In this document: piece after piece, positions 52,452 through 63,274 of the stretch
Layout of the letters: every line of letters starts with the position of its first letter
How positions within the stretch are numbered: the stretch's first letter is position 1
NCBI GenBank assembly: GCA_022496185.1
Contig: WTXG01000190.1
Span: 1 to 64,000 of the forward strand
Origin: Multifurca ochricompacta
Taxonomy: Eukaryota; Basidiomycota; Agaricomycetes; Russulales; Russulaceae
Direction of reading: 5' to 3'
DNA: 64,000 nt
Translations under genes and position numbers: made by a program
Notes under the pieces: model-generated
Told to the model about the DNA's origin: nothing
Databases searched by the model: none
The model's input: only the letters and a program-made list of their open reading frames with translations

Positions 52452-53960
52452 CTAACAAAAATCCTTTTTCGCAAATGCCTTCTCTACTAATAGGGCGCGC
52501 ACTTCCTCACTCTCCTTCATCATGTTAGCCCATATATCCTGAGCTTTTTCTTCTTTAGACCGCTTGTCCACCGTTGGTGGGTTATTCTGAGCAGGATGTT
52601 CTGGCGCCGTCGTGGCGGCAGCGACTCGTGCTCCCTTCTTGGGGCAGTCCCGAGACATGTGCCCCAATGCCCTGCAACGGAAGCAGCGTCCTTCTTTCAT
52701 GAGGGTTTGTCGCTCATCCTCTGTAAGCGTTGCTCGAGCTCGGGCTCGATCTGCGGAGGTGTCCATAGCGTTTGGGTCCCGCTGGGTGTGCTGGGCAGGC
52801 TTGACCCCGAAGGCGCCTTCCACTGATCTCTGGTCTTTCCCTTTTTTGTGTCAACTCCAAATCGTGTCTGGAAGTCCAAGTAATCTTGTTGTTGCCCGGG
52901 CAGCATCAACCCAGGTGTCCCAATCATGGGGATGATGGAACTGTATGATGTTCTTGACCAGGGGGTTAGGTAGTCCCTGGGAGAAGAGGTCCAGCGTGGC
53001 CTCCTCGTCCGTGTCGTAGCCGGCTCTATTGGCCAGGCTTCTGAACTTGGCGACGTATGCGTCTAGCTCTCCTTTTTCCATTCTGAGGGACTTTAGTTCC
53101 CGGGCCGCTTTCTGCTTGGCCTGCCCATCTGTGAAGGCATCCTTGAACCTTTCTGCTATGGTCTCCCAAAGACCCTTGCTCGTGGTCCGGCGCCCGCCTT
53201 CAACCTGCTCATTCAGCCATTCTAACTGTTCCATTGTCCAGTCGTCCACTGCATCCCCTCGGATCAGGGACAGAAACAGATTGGCCCTTTGGAATGGGTT
53301 AACAATCTGCGGGACATCATGATTGAAGTTCTTGAAGGTTGTGAACTCCAACATGAACTTCTTGCTCTGCGAGCGATCCCCAGAGAATGTTTGGGGTAAA
53401 ACTCCAGACAGACGTCCCGAGGGGGGAGGGATGTTCGGTGGTGGTGCCACGGGGGCTGGCGGGGCAGGGTCTGGAAGTTGAGCGGCAATTGTCGACATGT
53501 TTTGATAGAATGGGGTTACTGTGTTGGTGGATTGTATCGATATCTGTGGAGTTGTCAAGGCAGGGGCTCTGATCGTGACAACTTCAGGTGCAACCGGGAA
53601 CGTAGTCTCTGCTAATGCCAGTGCTTCTTCACTGGGTTCTTCTACGTACTCTTCTGGTTCAGAGTCTGTGACAATGGCCGGAGGGTTTTCTCTCCATGGG
53701 CCTAGTCCAAATTCGGGTGGGGCAGGTCTGGTTGTGACCCAAGAGTTTCTACTGTCCGAGTATCGGATACAATACCAAACTCTTTTCTCGTCGTCGTATT
53801 CTACCGGTTGGTATCTTCCGTCGTGATAGACGTAGTATCCAAACTCGGTTTCAAAGTCTTTCCAGGCGGCAGAGCCAAGTACTTGCTGTGAAAGATTATT
53901 CTCGTCTCTGCGCTCAATGAGCTCTTCTCGGAAAAGGGTCTGACTGCGGCTGGAAGCCAC
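52452..53960 (-). pseudogene. Gypsy D gag, one frameshift
   Basis: The frame begins with GTG at 53960 and reads VASSRSQTLFREELIERRDE. FETEFGYYVYHDGRYQPVEY and a proline-rich linker follow, with the first in-frame ATG only near residue 150 (QNMSTIAAQLPD). The capsid-like block runs to LVKNIIQFHHPHDW. At about 52890 the DAAR-QQQ stretch has lost bases relative to gypsy E, so the knuckle part (CFRCRALGHMSRDC, 52452-52823) is in another frame. It ends KAFAKKDFC. Confidence 0.85.
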
Positions 53961-53966
53961 TGTGAG

Positions 53967-53977
53967 AGACTCGACTT
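53967..53977 (-). other. Gypsy D self-primer binding site
   Basis: Plus-strand AGACTCGACTT (minus AAGTCGAGTCT), two bases from the LTR, is the exact complement of the predicted RNA start at 54202-54212 inside the 5' LTR. That start is 34 bases from the TATA box. No tRNA-type TGG site is present. Confidence 0.7.
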
Positions 53978-53979
53978 GA

Positions 53980-54565
53980 TGTTACGTCTGGTGTGAGACG
54001 TTCTGCACGACTTGTGCGACAGCGTGGTTCTAGGGTTTCAGATAAGAGACCAATAAGGCCTCTTGGAGTTCCAAGGGAAAGAGTCAAAGTCGAAGGGGCT
54101 GTTCCCTAAGACGATGTTAAGCGGAAAGTGCCGAAAGCACTGAGACAGACGAGTCAAAGGATCAAGGGAGAGTCCAGAAGACAAACACCGATGTATTCAA
54201 TAAGTCGAGTCTGGGGTCTACAGCGTAGCTACAGCGGACTTATATACGTAACTCAACGGGCGTCTACGAGATAAGGATACGGAGTCAAGTGGGCCCGAAT
54301 ATACGGAAGCGGACAGCGTAAAGTCTAGCTTCTGATAGGGTATTAAGTAAGTGTCCGGTCGTAAAGATAAGATGATAAGAAGATAAGGAGTCAAACATAA
54401 GTAAACATCACGTCAACAGATATAAAGCGAGTCATGGGGATGGAAGCAAGGCATGTGACGGATCCCACGATGGGGACGTGATCGAGAAGTGTAAGGTGGG
54501 TGGCAAGGAGGGGTCGTCGTTGGGAAGGTGAAAGAAAACGGGGACGGATGGTAGAGGTCGTAACA
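53980..54565 (-). repeat. Gypsy D 5' LTR
   Basis: It contains the promoter (minus strand TATATAAG) and the primer motif at 54202-54212. The transcribed leader from there to gag has no ATG. Confidence 0.93.
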
Positions 54566-55310
54566 TCGTTGCAGGGAATGAACAGGGCTGCTTTGGAGCA
54601 ATTGTGGTCGGTGATCGTGAGGATGGTGTCAAAGCCCTGTGATTTGGGTAGTTTGACAATAAAATCCATGGCAATGGTCTGAAAGGGGGTTGACGCAATG
54701 GGAGCGATGGGGTGTATTGGTGGGACTCTCAGGTGTGTGTTAACCTTGTTTGCCTGACACGCTGCGCATCCTTGCACATAACTCTCGACGTCCTTTTTCA
54801 TGTTGGGCCACCAATAGTCTCTTTTGGCCAGGGCGTAGGTGTTATGAATGCTGGGGTGTCCTGCAGAGGGAAGGTTGTGGTGAAAATGGATCACCCCCCT
54901 CTTAATGTTGTCGCCACCGGTGACAACCAGTCGATTTCTGTCTTTCCACCAAAGGCCGTTGACCTCTTTTAAGTTGTGTGCATTGGCCCATGAACAGCAC
55001 AGTTCTTGGTTCATATTTTGGGAAACCTGTGCCCATAGGTCCATATCGTGGAGGCTGACTACGGCAGTTTTTGCAAACACTTCCTCCAGGAGGACAGTGA
55101 TGTCATTATTGTCATCCTCGCCTGTGTGCATGTCTGGTCTGCGTGACAGTGCATCCACTCTGGCGTTCTGGCTTCCAGCAATGTGTTTCAGGGTGAAGTT
55201 ATATTCTTCTAACTCCAGAACTTCTTGTGCCACACGTCGACTGATTTTGTGGGGTTCCTTCCAATACAGTAGGTTGGAATGGTCGGTGTGGATGATGGTC
55301 TTATGTGGGG

Positions 55311-55885
55311 TGTGACAGTTATCTTCGTGTTTTTCTGCTTGTTTGTATTCTCCAATGCCGAATCCCTTACTTCTGCAGCTTCAACAGCTCCATTAAATGG
55401 TCAAAGTCCTTATGACCATTTGTACAGTATTGAGGGCACAACCCCTCTTAGTCCACACAAACTCCAAGTCTCATATTAGCTAGACTGTTCTTTACTGATA
55501 CAACTATGACATAGCTATGACCTAGCCATGATATCATCTGTAGAAGCCTAGGACAGTCTCTGGTAGTTTACTGAGCCTCCAACCTGTATTTAAGGACCAT
55601 TAGTTTCAGAGACAGACCTTAAGTCTGTTCTCTTGTACCCAATACAGGTGTTACAGACTCACCAGAAGCCCCATTCCTCTTGAGCCCCTAAGCCGCGCCT
55701 TAGGAGTCTTCATCCCAGTTATTTTGTGACAGGACTGAGTGTCCCTGTTCGATTTCGCATCGCACGCGCACCTGCTGCAACTTGTAGGGCTTGAACACCT
55801 AGGTGATAACCTTGAGATCTTGATACTTGTCTTGCTATCCTTGATGCGAATTAACCCAGCACACAGCTAGCACCTGGCTGTGACA
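55311..55885. mobile_element. Solo LTR of another retrotransposon family
   Basis: It has ends TGTGACAG and GCTGTGACA, 575 bp, flanked by the 5-bp duplication TGGGG (55306-55310 and 55886-55890). It shares no obvious sequence with the other LTRs. A TATTTAAGG motif near 55590 may be a TATA box, on the plus strand. It interrupts the gypsy C pol. Confidence 0.9.
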
Positions 55886-56494
55886 TGGGGTCCCAGCCAG
55901 GTAAGGTCACCAGTGTCACAATGCCTTAACTATGGCTAGGAGTTCCCTATCCCAGATGTCATAGTTCCGCTCGGCTGGGGAGAAGGTCTCGGAGTAGTAC
56001 GCCACTGGGTGAAGTACTTGTGTGGCATCTCTCTGGTATAATACAGCTCTGTTTGCAAAGTGAGAGGCATCTACTTCCAATTCGAAAGGACAACGCAGAT
56101 CTGGTTGGATGAGTACAGGCTCGGAGCCAACTAGGTCCCTGATCTGTTCAAACACTTGTTGTTGTGTTGAACTCCAATGCCATGGCATGTCCTTTTTCAA
56201 GAGATTGTTCAGTGGTCATGTGATGCCTGAGAATCCTTTGACAAAGCGTCGGTAGAAGTTACAGAACCCAATGAATGACCAGACGTCTTTGACACAGGTT
56301 GGCACTGGCCACTCCCGGATCCCCTGTACTTTAACGGGGTCCATGCGCACTTGTCCTCCTTCTAAGATGACTCCTAGGTACTCAACACTTCGTTGCTCAA
56401 AAGAGCACTTGGCGGGTTTGAGGTACAGGTCGTGTTCTTGGAGTATATCTAATACCTGATGCACCCAGTCTCGGTGGTGATCTAGGTTGTCCGG

Positions 56495-57067
56495 TGTTAC
56501 GAACCCCGTCTCTTCCTATTTTCTTCCTCCTACCTAACAATGACCCCTCCTTGCCGCCTACCTTACACTATCAGATCACGTCTCCATCGTGGGATCCTTC
56601 ACATACCCTGCGCCCCTCCCCGTGATTGCCTTTGTCTCTGTTTATGTTACTGTACTTGTGTTTGGGTTCTTATCTCTTATCTTTACGACCAGACACTTAC
56701 TTAATTCCCTATCAGAAGCTCGACTTTATGCCGTCCGCTTCCATATATTTGGGCCCACTTGACTCCGTTATCTTATCTATAGATGCCCATTCAATTACGT
56801 ATATAAGTCCGCTGTAACTACATTGTAGACTTCAGACTCGACTTATTGAATACATTGGTGTTTGTCTTCTGGACTTCCCTTTGAACCCTTTGACTCGATC
56901 ATCTCAGTGCTTTTGGCACTTCCTGCTTAACATTGTCACTAGGGAGCAGCCCCTTTGACTTTGACTCATCCATTCAAAGCTCCAAGAGGTCCTATTGACC
57001 TCTTATCTGAACAAACGTACAAAGCTGTCGCACAAGTCATGCGGAACGTCTCGCACCGGACGTAACA
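56495..57067 (+). repeat. Gypsy E 5' LTR
   Basis: It is 573 bp, with TATATAAG at 56800-56807 and AGACTCGACTT at 56834-56844. Confidence 0.9.
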
Positions 57068-57069
57068 TC

Positions 57070-57080
57070 AAGTCGAGTCT
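57070..57080 (+). other. Gypsy E self-primer binding site
   Basis: AAGTCGAGTCT pairs over 11 bases with 56834-56844, the expected RNA start 34 bases after the TATA box. It lies two bases after the LTR, and pairing stops at exactly 11 bases on both sides. Tf1 of fission yeast uses an 11-base self-primer in this position. Confidence 0.75.
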
Positions 57081-57086
57081 CTCACA

Positions 57087-59790
57087 GTGGCTTCCAGCCA
57101 CAGTCAGACCCTCTTCTGGGAAGAACTTATTGAGCACAGAGACGAGCATAATCTTTCACAGCAAGTACTTGGCTCTGCCACCTAGTGTTTAAAAGTCCGG
57201 TCCATTGGACCGAAAAAAGACTGCAAACCGGACCGGACCGGACTGATGGCAACCGGACCACCAGTTGCAGTTGCCCCAATTTTTCACACATGCAGTCTGC
57301 AGTCCATCAACAATGATAGACTGCCTAAAAACCGGACTAGACCGGTATGGACCGGTCTGGACCGGTCTTTTTGGTGCCTTAAAGATAAGATAAGATAGAG
57401 CATTCTAATATAGATAACTACCATTGAAAACTGCACAGAATGCAGATAGTGAGGGATGCATAAGGCTTAAGGCAATCAGAGACACTCAGAATTGTGCATA
57501 GAGCAAGTATATTACTATTACTACTATCCTACAAAGTTTCAGATCAGATCATGCATCTGATCTGAAGTGAGACAAGAATCAGTTACAGTGACTCAAAAAT
57601 GTGATTCAATGTTTGGCACTCTCTGGTTATTTGTAAATTAATAACAAAGCTAGGCCAAACAGAGCCACGTGTTTGGTGTAGGCCTGGCAGATGTACATAA
57701 TAGCTTTATACCAAAAAAGGAATGATGTAATTATGAGTGGTATTCATGGAGATATAGGCAATTTAATCTGATGCATCATTGAATCACCTTTTTGAGTCAC
57801 TGCAACTGATTCTTGTCTCACTTCAGATCAGATGCAAGATCTGATCTGAAACTTTGTAGGATAGTAGTAATAGTAATATACTTGCTCTATGCACAATTCT
57901 GAGTGTCTCTGATTGCCTTAAGCCTTATGCATCCATCACTATCTGCATTCTGTGCAGTGTTTAATGGTAGTTATCTATATTAGAATGCTCTGTCTTTATC
58001 TAATCTAATCTTTCCTTGTAATAACCAGTCCATGATATATGACCAATATTCCTACAGTTTAGTTTATGTGGTTAACTTTAGCTTATCTCTTGTCTTGAAA
58101 GTGTCTGGGAACTGACCTCTGACCAGTTCGGACTGGTTCAGACCGGTTGTGAACTGGTTGCATGAAAACCGGTTGCAACCGGTTGTTGGACCGAAACCGG
58201 ACTGGTATGGACCGGTCCTAAGCAGTCCAGTCTGCAGTTGCAGTATATTTGAGTTACTGTAGACCAGTTGCCAGTCCAGTCCACATGAAATATATTGAAA
58301 AAACTGGACTGGACCGGACTTTTAAACACTACTGCCACCTGGAAAGACTTTGAGTCCGAGTTTGGATACTATGTCTATCACGATGGAAGATACCAACCAG
58401 TAGAATACGACAACGAAAAGAGAGTTTGGTATCGCATCCGATACTCAGACAGCCAACACTCTTGGGTCACTACAGGACCTGCCCCACCCGAATTTGGACT
58501 AGGCCCGTGGAGAGAAAATCCCCCAGCCATTGTCATGGACTCCGAACCAGAGGAGTACATAGAAGAAGAACCCAGCGAAGAAGAAGCACCGGCATTAGCA
58601 GCGACTATGTTTCCGGTTGCACCCGAAGTTGTCACGATCAGAGCCCCTGCTTTGACAACTCCCCAGATCTCAATACAATCCACAGAAACCATCATCCCAT
58701 TCCATCAATCCATGTCTACCATTGCCACCCAACTTCCAGACCCTGCCCCACCAGCCCCAGTGGCGGGACCACCAAACATCCCTCCCCCATCTGGACGACT
58801 ATCAGGAGTGTTGCCCCAAACGTTCACTGGGGACCGCTCACAGAGCAAAAAGTTCATGTTGGAGTTCACAACCTTTAAAAACTTCAACCACGACGTCCCA
58901 CAGATTGTCAACCCATTTCAACGTGCCAATCTGTTCCTATCCCTGATTTGAGGGGATGCAGTTGATGACTGGACTATGGAGCAGCTGGAGTGGCTGAATG
59001 AACAGGTCGAGAGTGGATGTCGTACCACAAGCGAGGGTCTTTGGGAGACCATTGCTGAGCGGTTTAAAGACGTGTTCACGGATGGGCAGGCCAAACAGAA
59101 GGCAGCCCGGGAATTGAAATCCCTTAGGATGGAGAAGGGAGAATTAGATGCATATGTCGCCAAATTCAGAAGCCTGGCAAACAGGGCGGGTTATGATACA
59201 GACGAAGAGGCCATACTGGATCTCTTTTCGCAAGGGTTGCCCAACCCACTAGTCAAGAATATAATTCAGTTCCATCATCCCCATGATTGGGACGGTTGGG
59301 TCGATGCCGCTCGTCAACAACAACAGGACTATCTCGATTTCCAAACACGCTTTGGAATCGACACCAAGAAGGGGAAGACACGAGATCAATGGAAGGCTGC
59401 TTTTGGAGTAAAGCCTGCCCACCACGCCCAGAGGGATCCAAACGCCATGGACACCTCTGCAGACCGAGCCCGAGCCCAGGCAACGCTCACAGAGGATGAA
59501 TGACAAACGCTGATGAAGGAAGGATGATGCTTCTGCTGCAAGGCACTAGGGCATATGTCCTGAGACTGTCCCAAGAAGGGGGTATGTGTCGCCGCTACAA
59601 TTACAGCAGCAGAAGCCCCCATCCAGAATAACCCCCCTTCTGTGGATAAGCGGACAAAAGAAGAAAAGGCTCAGGATATATGGGCTAACATGATGAAGGA
59701 GAGCGAGGAAGTGCGCACCATATTGGTAGAAAAGGCGTTTGCAAAAAGGATTTTTGTTAGGCTCAAACCCATCGGCCTGGGCATGAGCAC
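57087..59790 (+). pseudogene. Gypsy E gag, split by hAT and stops
   Basis: The start GTG (57087-57089) reads VASSHSQTLFWEEL. The hAT-like element lies at 57183-58331. Gag then resumes at 58332 with ATWKDFESEFGYYVYHDGRY. Stops at 58949-58951 (LSLI-stop-GDAVDD), 59501-59503 (EDE-stop-QTL) and in the knuckle region (G-stop-CFCCKALGHMS-stop-DC) stand where relatives have CGA arginine. The DAARQQQQDYLDF stretch is in frame here, which makes E the reference for that part of gag. Confidence 0.85.
57183..58331. mobile_element. hAT-like element in gypsy E gag, with internal foldback
   Basis: It has ends TAGTGTTTAAAAGTCCGG and CCGGACTTTTAAACACTA, perfect inverted repeats, and the 8-bp duplication CTGCCACC (57175-57182 and 58332-58339). 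Subterminal DNA is rich in CCGGT words. The centre holds a further inverted repeat with arms of about 200 bases (57390-57600 and 57785-58005) that share for example CTTCAGATCAGATGC. No transposase frame is present. Confidence 0.92.
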
Positions 59791-59791
59791 T

Positions 59792-62700
59792 CCATGTTAC
59801 CTCTGTGTATGCTAGTCGATTCAAGTCATTAAAAATACCAGTTCATTTTGAAACTACACAGAGGACGGCCGATCGAGACATTCTAGTGGACTCCAGAGCC
59901 ACGGACAATTTCATTCACCCACGATTAATCAGAACAATGGGTCTGGGAAGGCTGGCACTTCCCCAAGAAAAGAACATTTGGAACATTGACGGGACAGCCA
60001 ATCGCGCTGGAAAGATCACTCACTACACAGACCTGAGGGTTCAGGTCGGAGAAGCTACGAAGAACATTCGTTTCCTAATTACGGACCTAGGAGATGAAGA
60101 CCTTATTCTGGGATACCCGTGGCTCACTGCGTTCGAACCCAAGATCAACTGGGCTGATGCGACAATGGATAAAGAGTTGTATCCCACTATCATCATGTCG
60201 ATAGGCTATGATTACGCAGTCAGACATCTGACAATAAAGGCCACAAGTACAGAAGAAGAAGACCCGGATCGCTGTTATGTCACCAAAGCATCAGAGCTAG
60301 CCCAAAAAGCAATACAAGGGCAGGCAGAAAAGACGTACAGCGATGTAGTGCCGAGTACTTACCATCGGCATTGGAAGGTGTTTTCTGAAGAGGAATCCCA
60401 GCGTTTTCCACCCTCCAGACCATGGGACCACGCCATAGACCTACTCCCTGAGATGCCGACAGCAATAGACTGTAAAATCTACCCACTATCCCAGTCGGAG
60501 CAGGTGGCACTAACGGAATTCCTTGAAGAACATTTGGCAAAAGGATACATTCGCCCATCCAAGTCACAATATGCCTCGCCCTTCTTCTTCATCAAAAAGA
60601 AGGATGGCAAGCTGCAACCAGTTCAGGATTACCGGCGAATCAACACATACACCGTAAAAAATGCCTACCCCTTGCCGCTCATCTCTGAGCTCATTGACAC
60701 TATGAGGGATAAGTCCCTCTTCTCGAAGATGGACGTGCGGTGGGGTTACAACAACGTTAGAATCAAGGAAGGCGACCAGTGCAAGGCAGCGTTCAAAACA
60801 AATCAAGGGTTGTTTGAGCCCAACGTCATGTTCTTCAGTCTCACGAATTCACCGGCGATGTTCCAATCTATGATGAACCACATCTTCCGCGACCTCATTC
60901 TCACGGGAGAAGTAGTGGTCTATATGGACGACATCCTAGTAGCCACCCCAGATAACTTGGACCACCACCGAGATCGCGTGCATCAGGTGTTGGAAATATT
61001 GCATGAACATGATCTGTATCTCAAGCCCGCCAAATGCTCCTTCGAACAACAGAGCATTGAGTACCTAGGAGTCATTTTGGAGGGAGGACAAGTGCGCATG
61101 GATCCTATTAAAGTACAAGGAATCCGGGAGTGGCCCACGCCAACCTGCATCAAAGATGTCCGATCATTCATCAGATTCTGTAATTTTTATCGACGATTCG
61201 TCAAGGGATTTTCAGGCATAGCACGACCCTTGAACGACCTGCTGAAAAAGGATGTACCATGGCATTGGGGTGTCACACAGCAGCAGGCATTCAAACAGAT
61301 CAGGGACCTTGTCGGCTCAGAACCAGTGCTCATCCAGCCAGATCTAGGCTGCCCCTTCGAAGTAGAGGTGGATGCCTCGCACTTTGCGAATGGGGCAGTG
61401 TTATATCAGAAAGATGCCGCACAAGTGCTTCACCCAGTGGCATACTACTCCGAAACCTTCTCCCCAGCCGAAAGAAACTATGACATCTGGGACAGGGAGC
61501 TCTTAGCCATAGTCAAGGCACTACGACACTGGTGACCCTACTTGGCAGGAACCCCCCACAAGACCATCATCCACACTGACCATTCCAATCTGTTATACTG
61601 GAAAGAACCCCATAAAATCAGTCGACGTGTAGCATGAGAGGTCCTGGAACTAGAAGAATACAATTTCACGCTGAAGCACATCGCTGGGAGTCAGAACGCT
61701 AGAGCCGATGCACTGTCACGCAGACCAGACATGCACACAGGGGAGGACAACAATAATGACATTACGGTCCTCCCAGAAGAAGTTTTTGCAAGAACAGCCG
61801 TGGTCAGTCTCCACGATATGGACCTTTGGGCACAAGTTTCCCAAAATATGAACCAAGAGCTGTGCCTTTCATGGGGCGATGCTCATAATCTGAAGAAGAT
61901 CAGCGGTCTTTGGTGGAAAGATGGGGACCGACTCATTGTCACCGGTGGTGACAACATTAAGAGGGGGGTGATCCATTTTCATCACGACCTTCCCTCCGCT
62001 GGCCATCCGGGCATTGCCAACACCTACGCCCTGGCCAAACGAGACTATTGGTGGCCCAATATGAAAAAGGACGTTGAAAGCTATGTACAAGGATGCGCAG
62101 CGTGTCAAGCAAACAAGGTGAACACGCACCCGAAAGTCCCACCAATGCACCCCATCACTCCCACAACATCAACTCCCTTCCAGACCATCGCCATGGACTT
62201 CATTGTCAAGCTGCCCAAGTCGCAAGGCTTTGACACTATCCTCACAATTACAGATCATGATTGCTCCAAAGTGGCCCTCTTCATTCCCTGTAATGAAACT
62301 ATCACAGCCGAAGGAGTGGCAAAACTATACCTGAACCATGTGTACCGTCACTACAGACTCCCCAAGAAGATCATTTCTGACCGAGATACACGCTTTACAT
62401 TGGCATTTGCGAAGGCCCTATGTAAAACGTTGGACATCACACAGAACATCTCAACGGCATACCATCCACAAACAGACGGACAGTCTGAGCGGACGAACCA
62501 ATGGTTGGAACAGTATCTCCGGTTTTGGTGCAATGGCAGACAGGATGATTGGGCAGAATGGCTGTCGACCACAGAATTCACTCATAACTCATGGCCCAAT
62601 GGAACGACAAAAGCCACCCCCTTCTCCCTTATCATGGGATGGACTCCGCGCACCACATGGACAGACAAGCCCATCAATGTCCTGTCAGTAACCAAACGAA

Positions 62701-63236
62701 TAAACCAATGGGAAGAACTGCAACAATCAGCCAATGAGAATCTGATAAAGGCACAACAGCTTCTGACAGCACAGCCAAGTACATTCACACCTTATCAGAC
62801 CAATGACTGGGTATGGCTCAAGGGCAGGAACATTCACATGTCACACCCCTCGGCCAAACTAGCGCCCCAACGTCACGGACCCTTCCAGATCACAAGGAAG
62901 CTGTCAGACATATCCTATGAACTGCAATTGCCGCCGAAATGGAAGATCCACCCAGTCTTCCATGCCAAGCTTCTAACCCCTTACAAGGAAACCTCCATTC
63001 ATGGAGAGAACTTCCCGAGACCCCCGCCTGACCTTATCGATGGCGAAGAAGAATGGGAAGTGGAGCGCATTCTAGACTCCAAGCGACAAGGCCAAGGGCG
63101 CAAACTGTACTACCTAATCAAGTGGAAGGGATTCCCAGACTCTGACAACTCGTGGGAACCTGCTGGGGATATCTCTGCCCCGACCCTTATCTCGGAGTTC
63201 CATGTTCAGCATCCAGAAGCGCCCAGAAATGCTTAA
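59792..63236 (+). pseudogene. Gypsy E pol, two stops and changed protease site
   Basis: The first part reaches the stop at 61533-61535 (KALRHW-stop). A second TGA is at 61635-61637 (RVA-stop-EV). The rest is open to 63236, with integrase and chromodomain (EWEVERILDS...LIKWKGFPD). The protease motif reads DSRAT instead of DSGAT, and reverse transcriptase has VVYMDDILVAT intact but FFSLTNSPAMF for FFGLTNSPATF. Both stops fit CGA-to-TGA. The third ORF follows after 38 bases. Confidence 0.9.
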
Positions 63237-63274
63237 AAGGAAATGCTCCGAAACCCCATCGATTCCCCCAGTAC

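Larger units (their letters stand above)
47082..54565 (-). mobile_element. Gypsy element D, youngest gypsy, inserted in C
   Basis: It has two 586-bp LTRs and target sites TCATT (47077-47081) and TCGTT (54566-54570), which differ by one CpG transition. The LTRs differ at about five positions, all CpG transitions. The order is gag, pol, ORF3, on the minus strand. Confidence 0.95.
44237..56494 (-). mobile_element. Gypsy element C, carrying three later insertions
   Basis: The C pieces are 44237-47081, 54566-55310 and 55891-56494. The pol frame, followed across gypsy D and the solo LTR, is continuous. C entered the reverse transcriptase of gypsy G. Its 5' LTR, gag and protease are not in the window, because gypsy E begins at 56495 within the C reverse transcriptase. 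Confidence 0.85.
46190..56494 (-). pseudogene. Gypsy C pol, in three pieces
   Basis: Chromodomain and integrase C-terminus lie at 46190-47081. Integrase core start, HHCC finger and RNase H part at 54566-55310. RNase H (FELEVDASHFANRAVL) and reverse transcriptase end at 55891-56494. Stops at CGA-type codons are seen in the chromodomain (DSK-stop-QGRGRK near 46288) and in AP-stop-HHGPF near 46502. Confidence 0.85.

Noticed and set aside
44237..54565. Gypsy C and D read as one element with three LTRs
   Set aside because: The pol frame of C continues across D, and D has its own LTR pair and target duplication, so these are nested separate elements.
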